A DNA stretch of 16,416 bases from an uncultured Burkholderiales bacterium (GTDB lineage: Bacteria > Pseudomonadota > Gammaproteobacteria > Burkholderiales > Burkholderiaceae_C). Each line of letters starts with the position of its first letter. The first letter of the stretch is position 1. The notes below the pieces were generated by a model. The model saw only the letters and a list, made by a program, of their open reading frames with translations, was not told where the DNA came from and did not search any database. Location of the stretch: the NCBI GenBank assembly GCA_937897495.1, contig CALCBL010000189.1, forward strand, positions 1-16,416, in the 5' to 3' direction. Shown here piece after piece: positions 1 to 7,711 of this stretch. The position numbers were made by a program, and so were the translations under genes.

Positions 1-113
1 AAGGCCCATTCTTCGCTTGAAAAGAAAAAGAAAGTGCGCGTGAGAAGGGTCACGACCGTCAAACCCGCGATCACAGCCAAAGTCCAAATGTCGGTGCCCT
101 CAAAAAAACTCAT
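1..113 (-). CDS. azlD: AzlD family branched-chain amino acid transport protein, N-terminal part only
   Basis: Only the first 37 codons are present; the gene runs off the left edge of the window. The translation begins [20 protein letters not shown] and continues as a hydrophobic first membrane segment with a TLLTR turn, typical of the small AzlD subunit. The ATG lies on the azlC stop codon in a 4-base ATGA overlap, so the two are translationally coupled. AzlD works with AzlC as a two-component inner-membrane exporter; characterised relatives export branched-chain amino acids or give resistance to azaleucine, but the substrate here cannot be read from the sequence. The call rests on the fragment plus the neighbouring azlC. 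Confidence 0.8.
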   Translation of the reverse strand, partial: MSFFEGTDIWTLAVIAGLTVVTLLTRTFFFFSSEEWA

Positions 114-844
114 GCGCCTTGTCCTTCACGCATTTTTAGAAAACGCTCCAAACTCATGCTTAAGACAACGGCCACACCAATGGCCATGATGATGTTGAAT
201 TTCAAAGGCAAGTTGTACGCAGCAATGGCGGTGACAGCGGCCACACCTGCCGCAAAAATTCTCATGCGCGTGCTGGCCAATGAGCACAAGATGCCCACCA
301 AACACAAGGTGCCCGCAAAGCCTAAGCCCCAAGAAGTAGGAATGATGTTGGCCAAAAAAATACCAGCAAAACTGGCCGCAATCCAACTCACCCACATCAT
401 GCAAGTGTTACCTGCAAGAGATGCTGCTTGTGCCAATTGATCTGCAGGGTCTTCGCTGGGATTTGCAAATCGCCGTGTGAACAACACATAACTGATATCG
501 GCCGTGAGATAGCCGTGCACCATTCTTTCAAGGCGCGGCAAATGCATGAGGTATTGACGCAGATGCAAACTGAAAACCATGAAACGCAAGTTCACGCAAA
601 AGCCTGTGGCCACAATCACCCAGGCAGGCGCGCCCGCAGCGATCAAAGGCAAGGCCGCCAATTGCGAACTGCCCGCATACACAAACAGCGTCATGGCAAT
701 TGACTCAAACACACTCAAGCCAGAATTCACCATGGCCACGCCGGTCATTAAGCCCCACGCAGCAAGACCTGGTGCTTGCGGTGCCACGTCACGCACAGCC
801 TCCATGAAGGCGGGGTGACGGTAATTTTCAGCTTTGAAAAACAT
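110..844 (-). CDS. azlC: AzlC family amino acid exporter, large subunit
   Basis: A 244-residue polytopic inner-membrane protein. It shows the AzlC pattern: a short cytoplasmic N-terminus, a [19 protein letters not shown] entry segment, the [15 protein letters not shown] segment, and an [15 protein letters not shown] stretch. The ATG at 844 is chosen because AGGTGG lies about 6 bases upstream. The frame stays open further, but that would overlap fmt more deeply, and an inner ATG at 805 has no ribosome site. This start overlaps the 3' end of fmt by 17 bases, and the stop overlaps the azlD start. With AzlD it forms a proton-motive-force type exporter, known for branched-chain amino acids in Bacillus and relatives; the substrate here is inferred only from family. 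It is the third gene of def-fmt-azlC-azlD. Confidence 0.9.
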   Translation of the reverse strand: MFFKAENYRHPAFMEAVRDVAPQAPGLAAWGLMTGVAMVNSGLSVFESIAMTLFVYAGSSQLAALPLIAAGAPAWVIVATGFCVNLRFMVFSLHLRQYLMHLPRLERMVHGYLTADISYVLFTRRFANPSEDPADQLAQAASLAGNTCMMWVSWIAASFAGIFLANIIPTSWGLGFAGTLCLVGILCSLASTRMRIFAAGVAAVTAIAAYNLPLKFNIIMAIGVAVVLSMSLERFLKMREGQGA

Positions 845-1790
845 CGCCCACCTGAGCTTTGAAGCTGCGCACAAAGTCTGTTGTTGATTGGCGTTTGCCG
901 CCCGCCTTTTGCAATTGCGTGAGGCATAAAACACCTTCAGCGCAAGCTACTCTCAGGCCTTCTTCTTGCACACTGAGCAAAGTACCAGGCACTTTGTGAT
1001 GAGACGTTTCGAGCGGCAAGGGCTCAGCATGCGCTTGCCAAACCTTGATCACTTCGTCGCCCCATTGCAATGTCATGCCTGGAAATGGGTCAAATGCACG
1101 CACGCGTTGAGCCAACACTTGCGCCGATTGTTTCCAATCGATGGCGGCTTCTGCCTTTTCAATTTTGTGCGCGTAAGTCACGCCCTCAAGCGGCTGCTTC
1201 ACAGGTTTGAAGTGGCCCACTTGCGAGAGCGCCGTCACAATCATTCGCGCGCCCATCTCGGCCAAAGTGTCATGCAAACTGGCCGTGGTGTCTTGGGGGC
1301 TGATAGGGCAACTTTCTTCAAGCAACATGTCACCCGTGTCCAGTCCTGCATCCATTTGCATGATGGTCACACCGGTTTGAGCATCGCCGGCTTCAATGGC
1401 GCGGTGAATGGGCGCAGCACCTCGCCATCTGGGCAGCAGTGAGGCATGAATATTCAGACAGCCATAGCGGGGCGCATCAAGGACCCACTGCGGCAAGATC
1501 AAGCCATAAGCCGCAACCACCATGACATCGGCTTGCGCATTTGAAATGAAGGCTTGGGCAGCTTGGGCTTCATCGGGGTACTTGCCATCTAATTTCAGAC
1601 TGTGCGGCTGAACAACTGTCAGTCCTTTCGACAATGCAAATTGCTTCACGGCTGAAGCTTGAAGCTTCATGCCTCTACCCGCAGGCCTGTCGGGCTGTGT
1701 CAAAACCCCCACGATATCGTGCCCTGCCGCATGCAGTGCGGTCAATGCGCTGCGAGCAAATTCGGGCGTGCCCGCAAAAATCACGCGCAT
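828..1790 (-). CDS. fmt: Methionyl-tRNA formyltransferase
   Basis: A 320-residue cytoplasmic enzyme that transfers a formyl group from 10-formyltetrahydrofolate to Met-tRNAfMet, making the bacterial initiator. The N-terminal formyltransferase fold starts [12 protein letters not shown]. The active-site block [20 protein letters not shown] (111-130) holds Asn113 and His115, and DAGLDTGD (147-154) holds the catalytic Asp151. A flexible PAGRG loop (36-40) is the tRNA-contacting loop of the family. The C-terminal OB-like tRNA-binding domain follows from about residue 210, with [10 protein letters not shown]. The length is normal. It lies 21 bases downstream of def, the usual def-fmt pair that adds and later removes the formyl group, and the two are probably cotranscribed. 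The ribosome site before the ATG is weak (GAAAGAAC), which suggests some coupling to def. Confidence 0.98.
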   Translation of the reverse strand: MRVIFAGTPEFARSALTALHAAGHDIVGVLTQPDRPAGRGMKLQASAVKQFALSKGLTVVQPHSLKLDGKYPDEAQAAQAFISNAQADVMVVAAYGLILPQWVLDAPRYGCLNIHASLLPRWRGAAPIHRAIEAGDAQTGVTIMQMDAGLDTGDMLLEESCPISPQDTTASLHDTLAEMGARMIVTALSQVGHFKPVKQPLEGVTYAHKIEKAEAAIDWKQSAQVLAQRVRAFDPFPGMTLQWGDEVIKVWQAHAEPLPLETSHHKVPGTLLSVQEEGLRVACAEGVLCLTQLQKAGGKRQSTTDFVRSFKAQVGDVFQS

Positions 1791-1811
1791 AGAAGTTCTT
1801 TCACTGTAGAT

Positions 1812-2318
1812 TTAAGCGTCTTCTTTTTGGGCTTTGAGCATTTTGGTCTTGATGCGATTGCGTTTGAGCGGCGACAAGTACTCCACAAAAACCTTGCCCA
1901 TCAAATGATCTAATTCGTGTTGCACGCACACAGCCATCAGGCCTTCAGCTTCAAGCTCGCGAACTTGGCCATGTTCATCGGCCGCTTTGACCTTGACAGC
2001 CACAGCGCGCTCAACCCCATCGTAAATGCCAGGGACAGACAAGCAGCCCTCTTCACCTTTGACGCGCTCTTCACTGTACCAAGTGATTTCTGGATTGATC
2101 AACACCGTGGCCTGGTTGCGCTCTTCAGAAGTGTCCAACACCACCAAGCGCTGGTGCACATCGACTTGCGTTGCCGCCAAGCCGACGCCTTGTGCCTCGT
2201 ACATGGTCTCGAGCATGTCCGCCACAAGCTTGCGCAACTTTTCGTCGAACGCCGTGATGGGCGTTGCCACCTTGTGCAAGCGGGGGTCTGGGTAGCAAAG
2301 AATGTTTAAAAGTGCCAT
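1812..2318 (-). CDS. def: Peptide deformylase
   Basis: A 168-residue metal-dependent hydrolase that removes the formyl group from nascent proteins at the ribosome exit. All three signature motifs are intact: GVGLAATQ (44-51), EGCLSVP (90-96, metal ligand Cys92) and HELDH (134-138, two His ligands and the catalytic Glu). The Lys/Arg-rich C-terminal helix ([14 protein letters not shown]) matches the ribosome-binding tail of type 1 enzymes. Iron or zinc is expected as metal. It is the first gene of the leftward def-fmt-azlC-azlD unit, divergent from dprA across 115 bases. No strong Shine-Dalgarno sequence precedes the ATG. The length and motifs are those of a standard proteobacterial type 1 enzyme, so this is not one of the degenerate paralogues. 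Confidence 0.98.
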   Translation of the reverse strand: MALLNILCYPDPRLHKVATPITAFDEKLRKLVADMLETMYEAQGVGLAATQVDVHQRLVVLDTSEERNQATVLINPEITWYSEERVKGEEGCLSVPGIYDGVERAVAVKVKAADEHGQVRELEAEGLMAVCVQHELDHLMGKVFVEYLSPLKRNRIKTKMLKAQKEDA

Positions 2319-2433
2319 GGTGATTTATTTAGCAATACCTCTATTTTCGCCAATTTGAAGAAGCCTTGTGCAAGTGACGAATCGTACCCAAAATCGGCCT
2401 CCCCCAATCTGCGGGGCACTGTTTAGGAAAAAA
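2319..2433. promoter_or_regulatory. Divergent def / dprA intergenic region
   Basis: This 115-base gap must hold the promoters of the leftward def-fmt-azl unit and of dprA. I could not pick out a convincing -35/-10 pair for either. It contains CCCAAAATCGGC (2387-2398), nearly identical to a stretch in the yajC leader, and a short CCCC/GGGG inverted repeat just upstream of the dprA ribosome site. Confidence 0.4.
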
Positions 2434-3654
2434 ATGGTTTCGTCTAGAGAAAGTCTAAAGGCTTGGCTGCGTTTGAGCCTCACGCCTGGCGTTGGCAATA
2501 TCACAGCGCGCGCCCTGCTTTTGAGGTTTGGCTTGCCAGAGGCCGTCTTTGAACAAAGCACTTCCGAGTTGCAAACAATTGTAAGCAGCGCCATCGGCCA
2601 GCAACTTCGCCTCATTCCTCTCGGCTTAGAAGACGCATTAGAGACCACTTGGGAGTGGCTCCAAACGCAGGCTGATCTCGGCACGGCCAAGGTCGCGCAC
2701 AAGCGACTTCTCACCTTGGCCGATAGCGACTATCCAAGCAGTCTCATGCTCACACCCGACCCGCCTTGCCTGTTGTACGTTTTAGGTCAAACTCAGCACC
2801 TGCACTTGCTAAGCCCACCCGTCCACCAAGCACCACGTGCAATCGCAGTGGTGGGCAGTCGCAACCCCACGCCACAAGGCCGTTTGAATGCACACGACTT
2901 TGCTGTCCATCTGGCACAAGCGGGTCTCACGGTGGTTTCTGGCTTGGCCTTGGGGGTAGACACAGCCGCGCACCAAGGCGCTTTAAAAGGTGGCAGCCCG
3001 CATCATCCCTTGCACACGGTGGCCGTGGTCGGAACCGGCTTAGACCGCGTCTATCCGCATCAAAATCATGCCTTGGCCTTAAAGATTGCGGCGCATGGCT
3101 TGTTGATCAGCGAGTACCCATTGAACACGCCGCCCCTCACCTCCAATTTCCCACAACGCAATCGCTTGATCGCTGGCTTGTCTCAGGGCTGCTTGGTGGT
3201 CGAAGCTGCAGCGCGTTCTGGCTCTTTGATTACCGCCAAGCAAGCACTGGACTTGGGCAAAGAGGTGTTTGCCATACCAGGCTCCATTCACACCACCGTC
3301 TCTAAAGGGTGTCACGACCTCATCAAGCAAGGCGCTAAGTTGGTCGACTGTGCACAAGATATTTTGGAAGAGTTGAAAGACCTGCCCGCTGTTGATTGGC
3401 ACACCACGTCTGAACCTGACCTGTTAAACCCACCCAGTGCGCTCGAAACCTTTTTAGAAAAGGATCAGATTGGCTCGTCAACTTTGAGGGTGCTTGACTA
3501 TTTGGGACAAGACCCTGTGGGCCTAGATGAGCTGCAAATAAGAAGTGGCTTAAGCACCTCTCAGTTGCAAGCTGAATTGTTTCAATTGGAATTGAACGGG
3601 GCACTAGGCCGCTTGCAAGGCGGCCTTTACCAAAAGCTTAGTCCACGCCGTTAA
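2434..3654 (+). CDS. dprA: DNA-processing protein DprA (natural transformation)
   Basis: A 406-residue cytoplasmic protein that binds incoming single-stranded DNA during natural transformation and loads RecA on it. The N-terminal helix-hairpin-helix-like region (about 10-75, LTPGVGNITARALLLRFG) precedes the Rossmann-like DprA core (about 90-310). Core motifs seen are VVGSRNPTPQG (139-149), SGLALGVDTAAH (169-180), FPQRNRLIAGLS (239-250) and EAAARSGSLITA (257-268). A C-terminal winged-helix domain follows from about 345 (LDELQIRSGLSTSQLQAEL). The ATG at 2434 is chosen over an in-frame GTG at 2368 because AGGA sits 6-7 bases upstream and the family starts near here. It is convergent with secF. 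The gene looks intact, so the organism may be transformable, but no other competence genes lie in the window. Confidence 0.96.
   Translation: MVSSRESLKAWLRLSLTPGVGNITARALLLRFGLPEAVFEQSTSELQTIVSSAIGQQLRLIPLGLEDALETTWEWLQTQADLGTAKVAHKRLLTLADSDYPSSLMLTPDPPCLLYVLGQTQHLHLLSPPVHQAPRAIAVVGSRNPTPQGRLNAHDFAVHLAQAGLTVVSGLALGVDTAAHQGALKGGSPHHPLHTVAVVGTGLDRVYPHQNHALALKIAAHGLLISEYPLNTPPLTSNFPQRNRLIAGLSQGCLVVEAAARSGSLITAKQALDLGKEVFAIPGSIHTTVSKGCHDLIKQGAKLVDCAQDILEELKDLPAVDWHTTSEPDLLNPPSALETFLEKDQIGSSTLRVLDYLGQDPVGLDELQIRSGLSTSQLQAELFQLELNGALGRLQGGLYQKLSPRR
3606..3626 (+). terminator. Hairpin inside the dprA 3' end, possible terminator
   Basis: A perfect 7-bp stem (AGGCCGC / GCGGCCT) with a 7-base loop TTGCAAG, followed by only two T residues and then ACC. 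It lies 26 bases before the dprA stop codon, inside coding sequence, so it could slow transcription at the convergent dprA/secF boundary or be a codon-driven coincidence. The tail is too short for a strong intrinsic terminator. Confidence 0.3.
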
Positions 3655-3658
3655 CACG

Positions 3659-3690
3659 CTGCCTTAACTCTCTGCCTTAACTCTCTGCCT
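3659..3690. repeat. 13-bp tandem repeat between dprA and secF
   Basis: The unit CTGCCTTAACTCT occurs at 3659-3671 and 3672-3684, followed by the first six bases of a third copy (3685-3690). It fills most of the 48-base gap between the convergent dprA and secF stop codons. It is a simple direct repeat with no coding capacity, and its copy number may vary between strains. Confidence 0.85.
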
Positions 3691-3702
3691 AAAACTACTT
3701 GT

Positions 3703-4656
3703 TTAAACCACGGCGCCAGAGTTGGGGTCGTCTGGGTCTTCGTCTTTTTTCGGTGGCGCTTTGATCAAGTCTTCGCGCTGAATGCCCAACCACATGGCAA
3801 TGGCCGCCGCCACAAACACCGAGGAGTAAATGCCAAACAAAATACCGATGGTCAGCGCCATGGCAAAGTAGTGCAAGGTCTCGCCGCCAAACAACAACAT
3901 GGAGAGCACCATGATTTGCGTTGAGCCGTGCGTGATGATGGTTCGGCTGATGGTGGACGTGATGGCGTTGTCAATGATCTCAACCGTGTTCATCTTGCGA
4001 TAGCGTCGGAAGTTCTCGCGAATTCGGTCAAAGATCACGACCGACTCGTTCACCGAATAGCCCAGCACCGCCAGCACCGCGGCCAACACCGCCAAGGAGA
4101 ATTCCCACTGAAAGTAGGCAAAGAAGCCCAAGATAATGATGACGTCGTGCAAGTTGGCAATGATGGCCGCCACCGAAAATTTCCATTCAAAGCGCACTGC
4201 CAAATAAAGCATGATGCCAATCACCACAAAGGCCAAAGCCTTCAGGCCGTCTGTCGCCAACTCTTCACCCACTTGAGGGCCCACATATTCTGAGCGGCGC
4301 ATGGTAGCTTCTGCGTTTTGCGTTTTCAAGGCTTCCATGAGTTTGTCACTTTGCTGCGCAGAACTCACGCCCTTTTGCGCAGGCAAGCGAATCATCACAT
4401 CGCGCGCTGTGCCAAAGTTTTGGACTTGCACCTCGGTGTAGCCTAAGCTTGAAACCACGCCGCGCACCTGATTGAGGTCGGCGGGTTGGCTGTAGCTGAC
4501 TTCCATCACGGTGCCGCCCGTAAATTCCACCGACAAATGCAAACCACGGCTGAACAAAAAGAACACGGCCAGTAAAAAAGTGGCCAAGGAGATGACGTTG
4601 AAAATCAACGCATTCTTCATGAACGGGATGTCTTTGCGGATTTTGAAAAATTCCAT
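3703..4656 (-). CDS. secF: Protein translocase subunit SecF
   Basis: A 317-residue inner-membrane protein that with SecD uses the proton-motive force to help SecYEG-driven export on the periplasmic side. There is one membrane segment near 17-36, then a periplasmic domain (about 37-135) beginning LHLSVEFTGGTVMEVSY, then five membrane segments. The conserved VLGYSVNESVVIFDRIRENF block (197-216) includes Asp210, equivalent to the conserved proton-relay aspartate of the family. The acidic C-terminus (KKDEDPDDPNSG) is cytoplasmic. A good GGAG ribosome site lies 7 bases before the ATG. It lies 14 bases after secD in the order yajC-secD-secF, and its 3' end faces dprA. Confidence 0.98.
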   Translation of the reverse strand: MEFFKIRKDIPFMKNALIFNVISLATFLLAVFFLFSRGLHLSVEFTGGTVMEVSYSQPADLNQVRGVVSSLGYTEVQVQNFGTARDVMIRLPAQKGVSSAQQSDKLMEALKTQNAEATMRRSEYVGPQVGEELATDGLKALAFVVIGIMLYLAVRFEWKFSVAAIIANLHDVIIILGFFAYFQWEFSLAVLAAVLAVLGYSVNESVVIFDRIRENFRRYRKMNTVEIIDNAITSTISRTIITHGSTQIMVLSMLLFGGETLHYFAMALTIGILFGIYSSVFVAAAIAMWLGIQREDLIKAPPKKDEDPDDPNSGAVV

Positions 4657-4670
4657 GATGCTGCTCCGCT

Positions 4671-6563
4671 TTATGCTTTGTCGTCGATTGTTGCAGGCAG
4701 TGCAGAACCGTCAGGTCGCCAAACTGTGCCGATAGACACCGACTTGAGTTTCTTCTGGCGGCCATACCAAAGATTGACCAAACCGCGCGAGAAAAACACC
4801 GCAGAGAACATGCTGGTCAAAATGCCCAAACAATGCACCACCGCAAAGCCGCGCACAGGACCAGAGCCAAAAGCCAACAGGGCTACACCCGCAATCAGGG
4901 TGGTGATGTTGGAGTCCAAAATAGTGGCCCAAGCACGGTCGTAACCTGTGTGAATGGCCGCTTGAGGCGAAGCACCCAAACGCAACTCTTCACGCACACG
5001 TTCATTGATCAGCACGTTGGAGTCAATGGCCATGCCCAGCGCCAAGGCCATGGCGGCCATGCCGGGCAAGGTGAGGGTGGCTTGCAACATCGACAGCACC
5101 GCCACCAGCAACAACAAGTTGACGGCCAACGCAACACTAGAGAACAAGCCAAACACCGCGTAATAAACGCACATGAAAGCGACAATCACCAAGAAGCCCC
5201 AGATGACACTGTTGAAACCTTTGGCAATGTTTTCGGCACCCAAGCTGGGGCCAATGGTGCGCTCTTCAATGATTTCCATCGGCGCGGCCAAAGAGCCTGC
5301 GCGCAAGAGCAGCGCCGTGTCGTTGGCTTCGCTGGTGGTCATGCGGCCAGAAATTTGAACGCGGCCACCACCAATTTCTGAACGGATGACAGGCGCTGTC
5401 ACCACTTCGCCTTTGCCTTTTTCAAACAGCAAAATGGCCATGCGCTTGCCCACGTTTTCGCGCGTGACATCTTTAAAGATGCGTGCGCCTTTGCCATCCA
5501 ATGACAAATTCACAACGGGCTCTTGTGTTTGACCGTCAAAGCCTGGTTGCGCATCGGTCAGGTTGTCGCCTGTCAGAATGACCTGCTTTTTCACAATCAC
5601 CGGCTGGCCGTTGCGCTCTAAGTAACGCTCAGAGCCAAAGGGCACCAAGCCATTGGTTTGCTCTGCAGAACGAGCTTCGCTGCTCTCATCAACCAAGCGA
5701 ACTTCCAAGGTGGCCGTGCGCCCCAAAATATCTTTGGCCTTGGCCGTGTCTTGCACGCCAGGCAGTTGCACCACAATGCGGTCAAGGCCTTGCTGTTGAA
5801 TGACCGGCTCAGCCACACCCAACTCATTGATTCGGTTGTGCAAGGTGGTGATGTTTTGCTTCAAGGCCTGCTCTTGCACGCGGCGCGCAGCGTCAGGCTT
5901 GACATTGGCCGTGATTTTGAACTCGCTGCCCTCGGCGGCATTAACGACTTGCAAGTCGGCAAACTGATCAGCCAAGACACGCAGTGCGGCATCCAACTGC
6001 GCTTGATCGCGTACTTTGATTTCAATGCTTTGGCCGTTGCGCGTGATGCCGCCGTGGCGGATATCTTTTTCACGCAATGTGGTTCGAATGTCGCCTGCCA
6101 ATGAATCGGTTTTTTGCGACAACGCGGCTTTCATGTCCACTTGCAACATAAAGTGAACACCACCGCGCAAGTCCAATCCCAAATACATGGGTGAAGCGTG
6201 CAAAGCGGTCAACCAAGAGGGTGACCGCGACAGCAAATTCAAAGCCACCACATAGCCGTTGTCTGCGCCTTCTGGAATCAAGGCTTTTTGAATGGCGTCT
6301 TTGGCTTTGAGTTGTTGCTCCGTGGTTTCAAAGCGAGCTTTGATGGAAGTCCCTTCCAGAGTGACTGCTGCAGAAGGCACATTGGCAGTCTTGAGAGCGT
6401 CTTCCACACGCGCCAAAGTGGCCGTGTCCACCTTCGAACTCACCTTGGAAGAAGAAACTTGCACCGCAGGTGCTTCACCAAAAAAGTTAGGCAAGGTGTA
6501 AACCAAGCCCAACAACAAAGCGATGACGATGATCGCAAATTTCCACACCGGATAACGGTTCAT
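4671..6563 (-). CDS. secD: Protein translocase subunit SecD
   Basis: A 630-residue inner-membrane partner of SecF. There is an N-terminal membrane segment (about 7-26), then a large periplasmic region (P1 and head domain) from about 35 to 445 that begins with MYLGLDLRGGVHFMLQVD (126-143) and contains NRINELGVAEPVIQQQG. A six-helix membrane domain follows from about 450. MALALGMAIDSNVLINERVR (505-524) carries the conserved membrane Asp514 used for proton-driven motion, and TTLIAGVALLAFGSGPVRGF matches the family. The length is normal for Gram-negative SecD. The upstream gap to yajC is 79 bases and no clear Shine-Dalgarno sequence precedes the ATG. It is the middle gene of yajC-secD-secF. Confidence 0.98.
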   Translation of the reverse strand: MNRYPVWKFAIIVIALLLGLVYTLPNFFGEAPAVQVSSSKVSSKVDTATLARVEDALKTANVPSAAVTLEGTSIKARFETTEQQLKAKDAIQKALIPEGADNGYVVALNLLSRSPSWLTALHASPMYLGLDLRGGVHFMLQVDMKAALSQKTDSLAGDIRTTLREKDIRHGGITRNGQSIEIKVRDQAQLDAALRVLADQFADLQVVNAAEGSEFKITANVKPDAARRVQEQALKQNITTLHNRINELGVAEPVIQQQGLDRIVVQLPGVQDTAKAKDILGRTATLEVRLVDESSEARSAEQTNGLVPFGSERYLERNGQPVIVKKQVILTGDNLTDAQPGFDGQTQEPVVNLSLDGKGARIFKDVTRENVGKRMAILLFEKGKGEVVTAPVIRSEIGGGRVQISGRMTTSEANDTALLLRAGSLAAPMEIIEERTIGPSLGAENIAKGFNSVIWGFLVIVAFMCVYYAVFGLFSSVALAVNLLLLVAVLSMLQATLTLPGMAAMALALGMAIDSNVLINERVREELRLGASPQAAIHTGYDRAWATILDSNITTLIAGVALLAFGSGPVRGFAVVHCLGILTSMFSAVFFSRGLVNLWYGRQKKLKSVSIGTVWRPDGSALPATIDDKA

Positions 6564-6642
6564 GATGGCGGCCGCTTCAAAGAAGAAAAAAGAGCAACAA
6601 GCAAACTCCCCGGCACATTCAATGCTCAGGGTTGTTTTGCAA

Positions 6643-6975
6643 TTACTTCATTGAGCCCTTGGGCAAAACTTGAATCACAGCAGAGCGTTGCATTTGAATT
6701 TCTACGCCATTGGCAATCTCAACGTTCAAATAGCCGTCGCCTAATTTGCTCACTTTGCCCAAGAAGCCACCGGCTGTCACGATTTCGTCGCCTTTGGCAA
6801 GCGCATCAATCATGGTTTTGTGCTCTTTTTGCTTTTTCATTTGGGGGCGAATCATGACGAAATACAACACCACAAACATCAAGAGCAAGGGCAACATGCT
6901 CATCAAAGAAGATTGCAGGTCGCCGCCCGATGCAGCGGCTGGGGCGGTTTGGGCAAAAGCGGATGAAATGAACAT
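6643..6975 (-). CDS. yajC: Sec translocon accessory subunit YajC
   Basis: A 110-residue single-pass inner-membrane protein that associates with SecDF-YidC. There is a short Ala-rich N-terminus, one membrane segment at about 25-43 (MSMLPLLLMFVVLYFVMIRP), then a basic linker (KKQKEHK) and a small cytoplasmic domain with GDEIVTAGGFLGKVSKL (62-78), the YajC hallmark. GGAG lies 7 bases before the ATG. It is the first gene of the leftward yajC-secD-secF unit. In many proteobacteria queA and tgt precede yajC; here the upstream neighbour is a divergent nitrile hydratase operon. Confidence 0.98.
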   Translation of the reverse strand: MFISSAFAQTAPAAASGGDLQSSLMSMLPLLLMFVVLYFVMIRPQMKKQKEHKTMIDALAKGDEIVTAGGFLGKVSKLGDGYLNVEIANGVEIQMQRSAVIQVLPKGSMK

Positions 6976-7049
6976 CGACGAACTCCACGAATAAATTTAA
7001 GGTAATTCCCAAAAATCGGCTTGTAACCGGCTTTTCAGGCCAACCTCCG

Positions 7050-7078
7050 ATTGTATGCGGGGCTATGATGGCATTCAA
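7050..7078 (-). promoter_or_regulatory. Predicted sigma70 promoter for yajC-secD-secF
   Basis: Read on the minus strand, TTGAAT (7073-7078) and TACAAT (7050-7055) are separated by exactly 17 bases, a good match to TTGACA-N17-TATAAT. Transcription would start near 7043 and give a leader of roughly 70 bases. The element occupies most of the 130-base gap to the nitrile hydratase genes, so the promoter for those genes must overlap it. A lone plus-strand TATGAT (7064-7069) with no matching -35 is the only candidate seen. Confidence 0.6.
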
Positions 7079-7105
7079 AGACCTTGTCCAACTCGGGAGA
7101 CGACC

Positions 7106-7711
7106 ATGACCAGCCATTCTCATGACCACGATCACGACCATTCCACCTTAAGTGAAATGGACGTCAGAGTGAGAGCCTTGGAAACCCTGCTCACCCAAAA
7201 AGGGTACATCGACCCTGCCGGCATCGACCGCATCATTGAGACTTACGAAAACGAAGTTGGCCCTCACAATGGCGCTCAAGTGGTGGCCAAAGCTTGGGCC
7301 GAGCCCGACTTCAAAGCTTGGCTGCTTCAGGACGCCACCGCCGCCATCGCCTCTTTAGGCTTCACGGGCCGGCAAGGTGAGCACATGGTTGCGGTAGAAA
7401 ACACCACCGACCAACACAACATGGTGGTTTGCACCCTCTGCAGTTGTTACCCCTGGCCCGTTTTAGGCTTACCGCCCGTTTGGTACAAAAGCGCCGCCTA
7501 CCGTTCCCGCGCTGTCCTTGAGCCCCGCAAAGTGTTGGCCGACTTTGGGGTTGCCTTGCCAGAAAGCACCCGCATTCGCGTTTGGGACTCCACCGCCGAA
7601 GTTCGGTATTTGGTCTTGCCTAAACGCCCTACTGGCACAGACAATTTGTCGCAAACAGACCTTGCTGCTTTGGTCACGCGCGACGCCATGATTGGGACGG
7701 CACTGATATGA
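7106..7711 (+). CDS. nthA: Nitrile hydratase alpha subunit (cobalt-type motif)
   Basis: A 201-residue cytoplasmic subunit that with beta hydrates nitriles to amides. The metal-binding motif CTLCSC (109-114) is followed by [14 protein letters not shown]. The Thr in CTLCSC and the following Tyr are typical of cobalt enzymes, whereas iron enzymes carry CSLCSC. Cys112 and Cys114 would be oxidised to sulfinic and sulfenic acid in the mature enzyme. [20 protein letters not shown] and the [21 protein letters not shown] tail match the family over the whole length. The ATG at 7106 is chosen because GGGAGA lies about 6 bases upstream; the frame is open to 7055 but that stretch looks like leader. The N-terminus alternates His and Asp ([15 protein letters not shown]), a possible metal-gathering tail. 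The stop overlaps the beta start by 4 bases. Thiocyanate hydrolase gamma is related but is less likely given a single, full-length beta gene. Confidence 0.95.
   Translation: MTSHSHDHDHDHSTLSEMDVRVRALETLLTQKGYIDPAGIDRIIETYENEVGPHNGAQVVAKAWAEPDFKAWLLQDATAAIASLGFTGRQGEHMVAVENTTDQHNMVVCTLCSCYPWPVLGLPPVWYKSAAYRSRAVLEPRKVLADFGVALPESTRIRVWDSTAEVRYLVLPKRPTGTDNLSQTDLAALVTRDAMIGTALI

Noticed and set aside
845..934. N-terminal extension of azlC
   Set aside because: The extra 30 codons lie wholly inside the fmt coding region, are Arg/Gln/Ala-rich with no membrane character, and have no ribosome site. The ATG at 844 has AGGTGG at good spacing.
2766..3305. Open frame of 179 codons in another frame within dprA
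   Set aside because: It is nested in a complete dprA gene that shows every expected motif; the alternative frame has no recognisable feature.
4833..5381. Open frame of 182 codons on the plus strand opposite secD
   Set aside because: Its Gln/His/Arg-rich translation with no hydrophobic core or motif is a by-product of the SecD codon pattern.
6564..6642. Possible terminator or small gene between yajC and secD
   Set aside because: A T-rich stretch (TCTTTTTTCTTC on the minus strand) follows only a very weak stem. No open frame with a ribosome site is present, and the gap is compatible with simple operon spacing.
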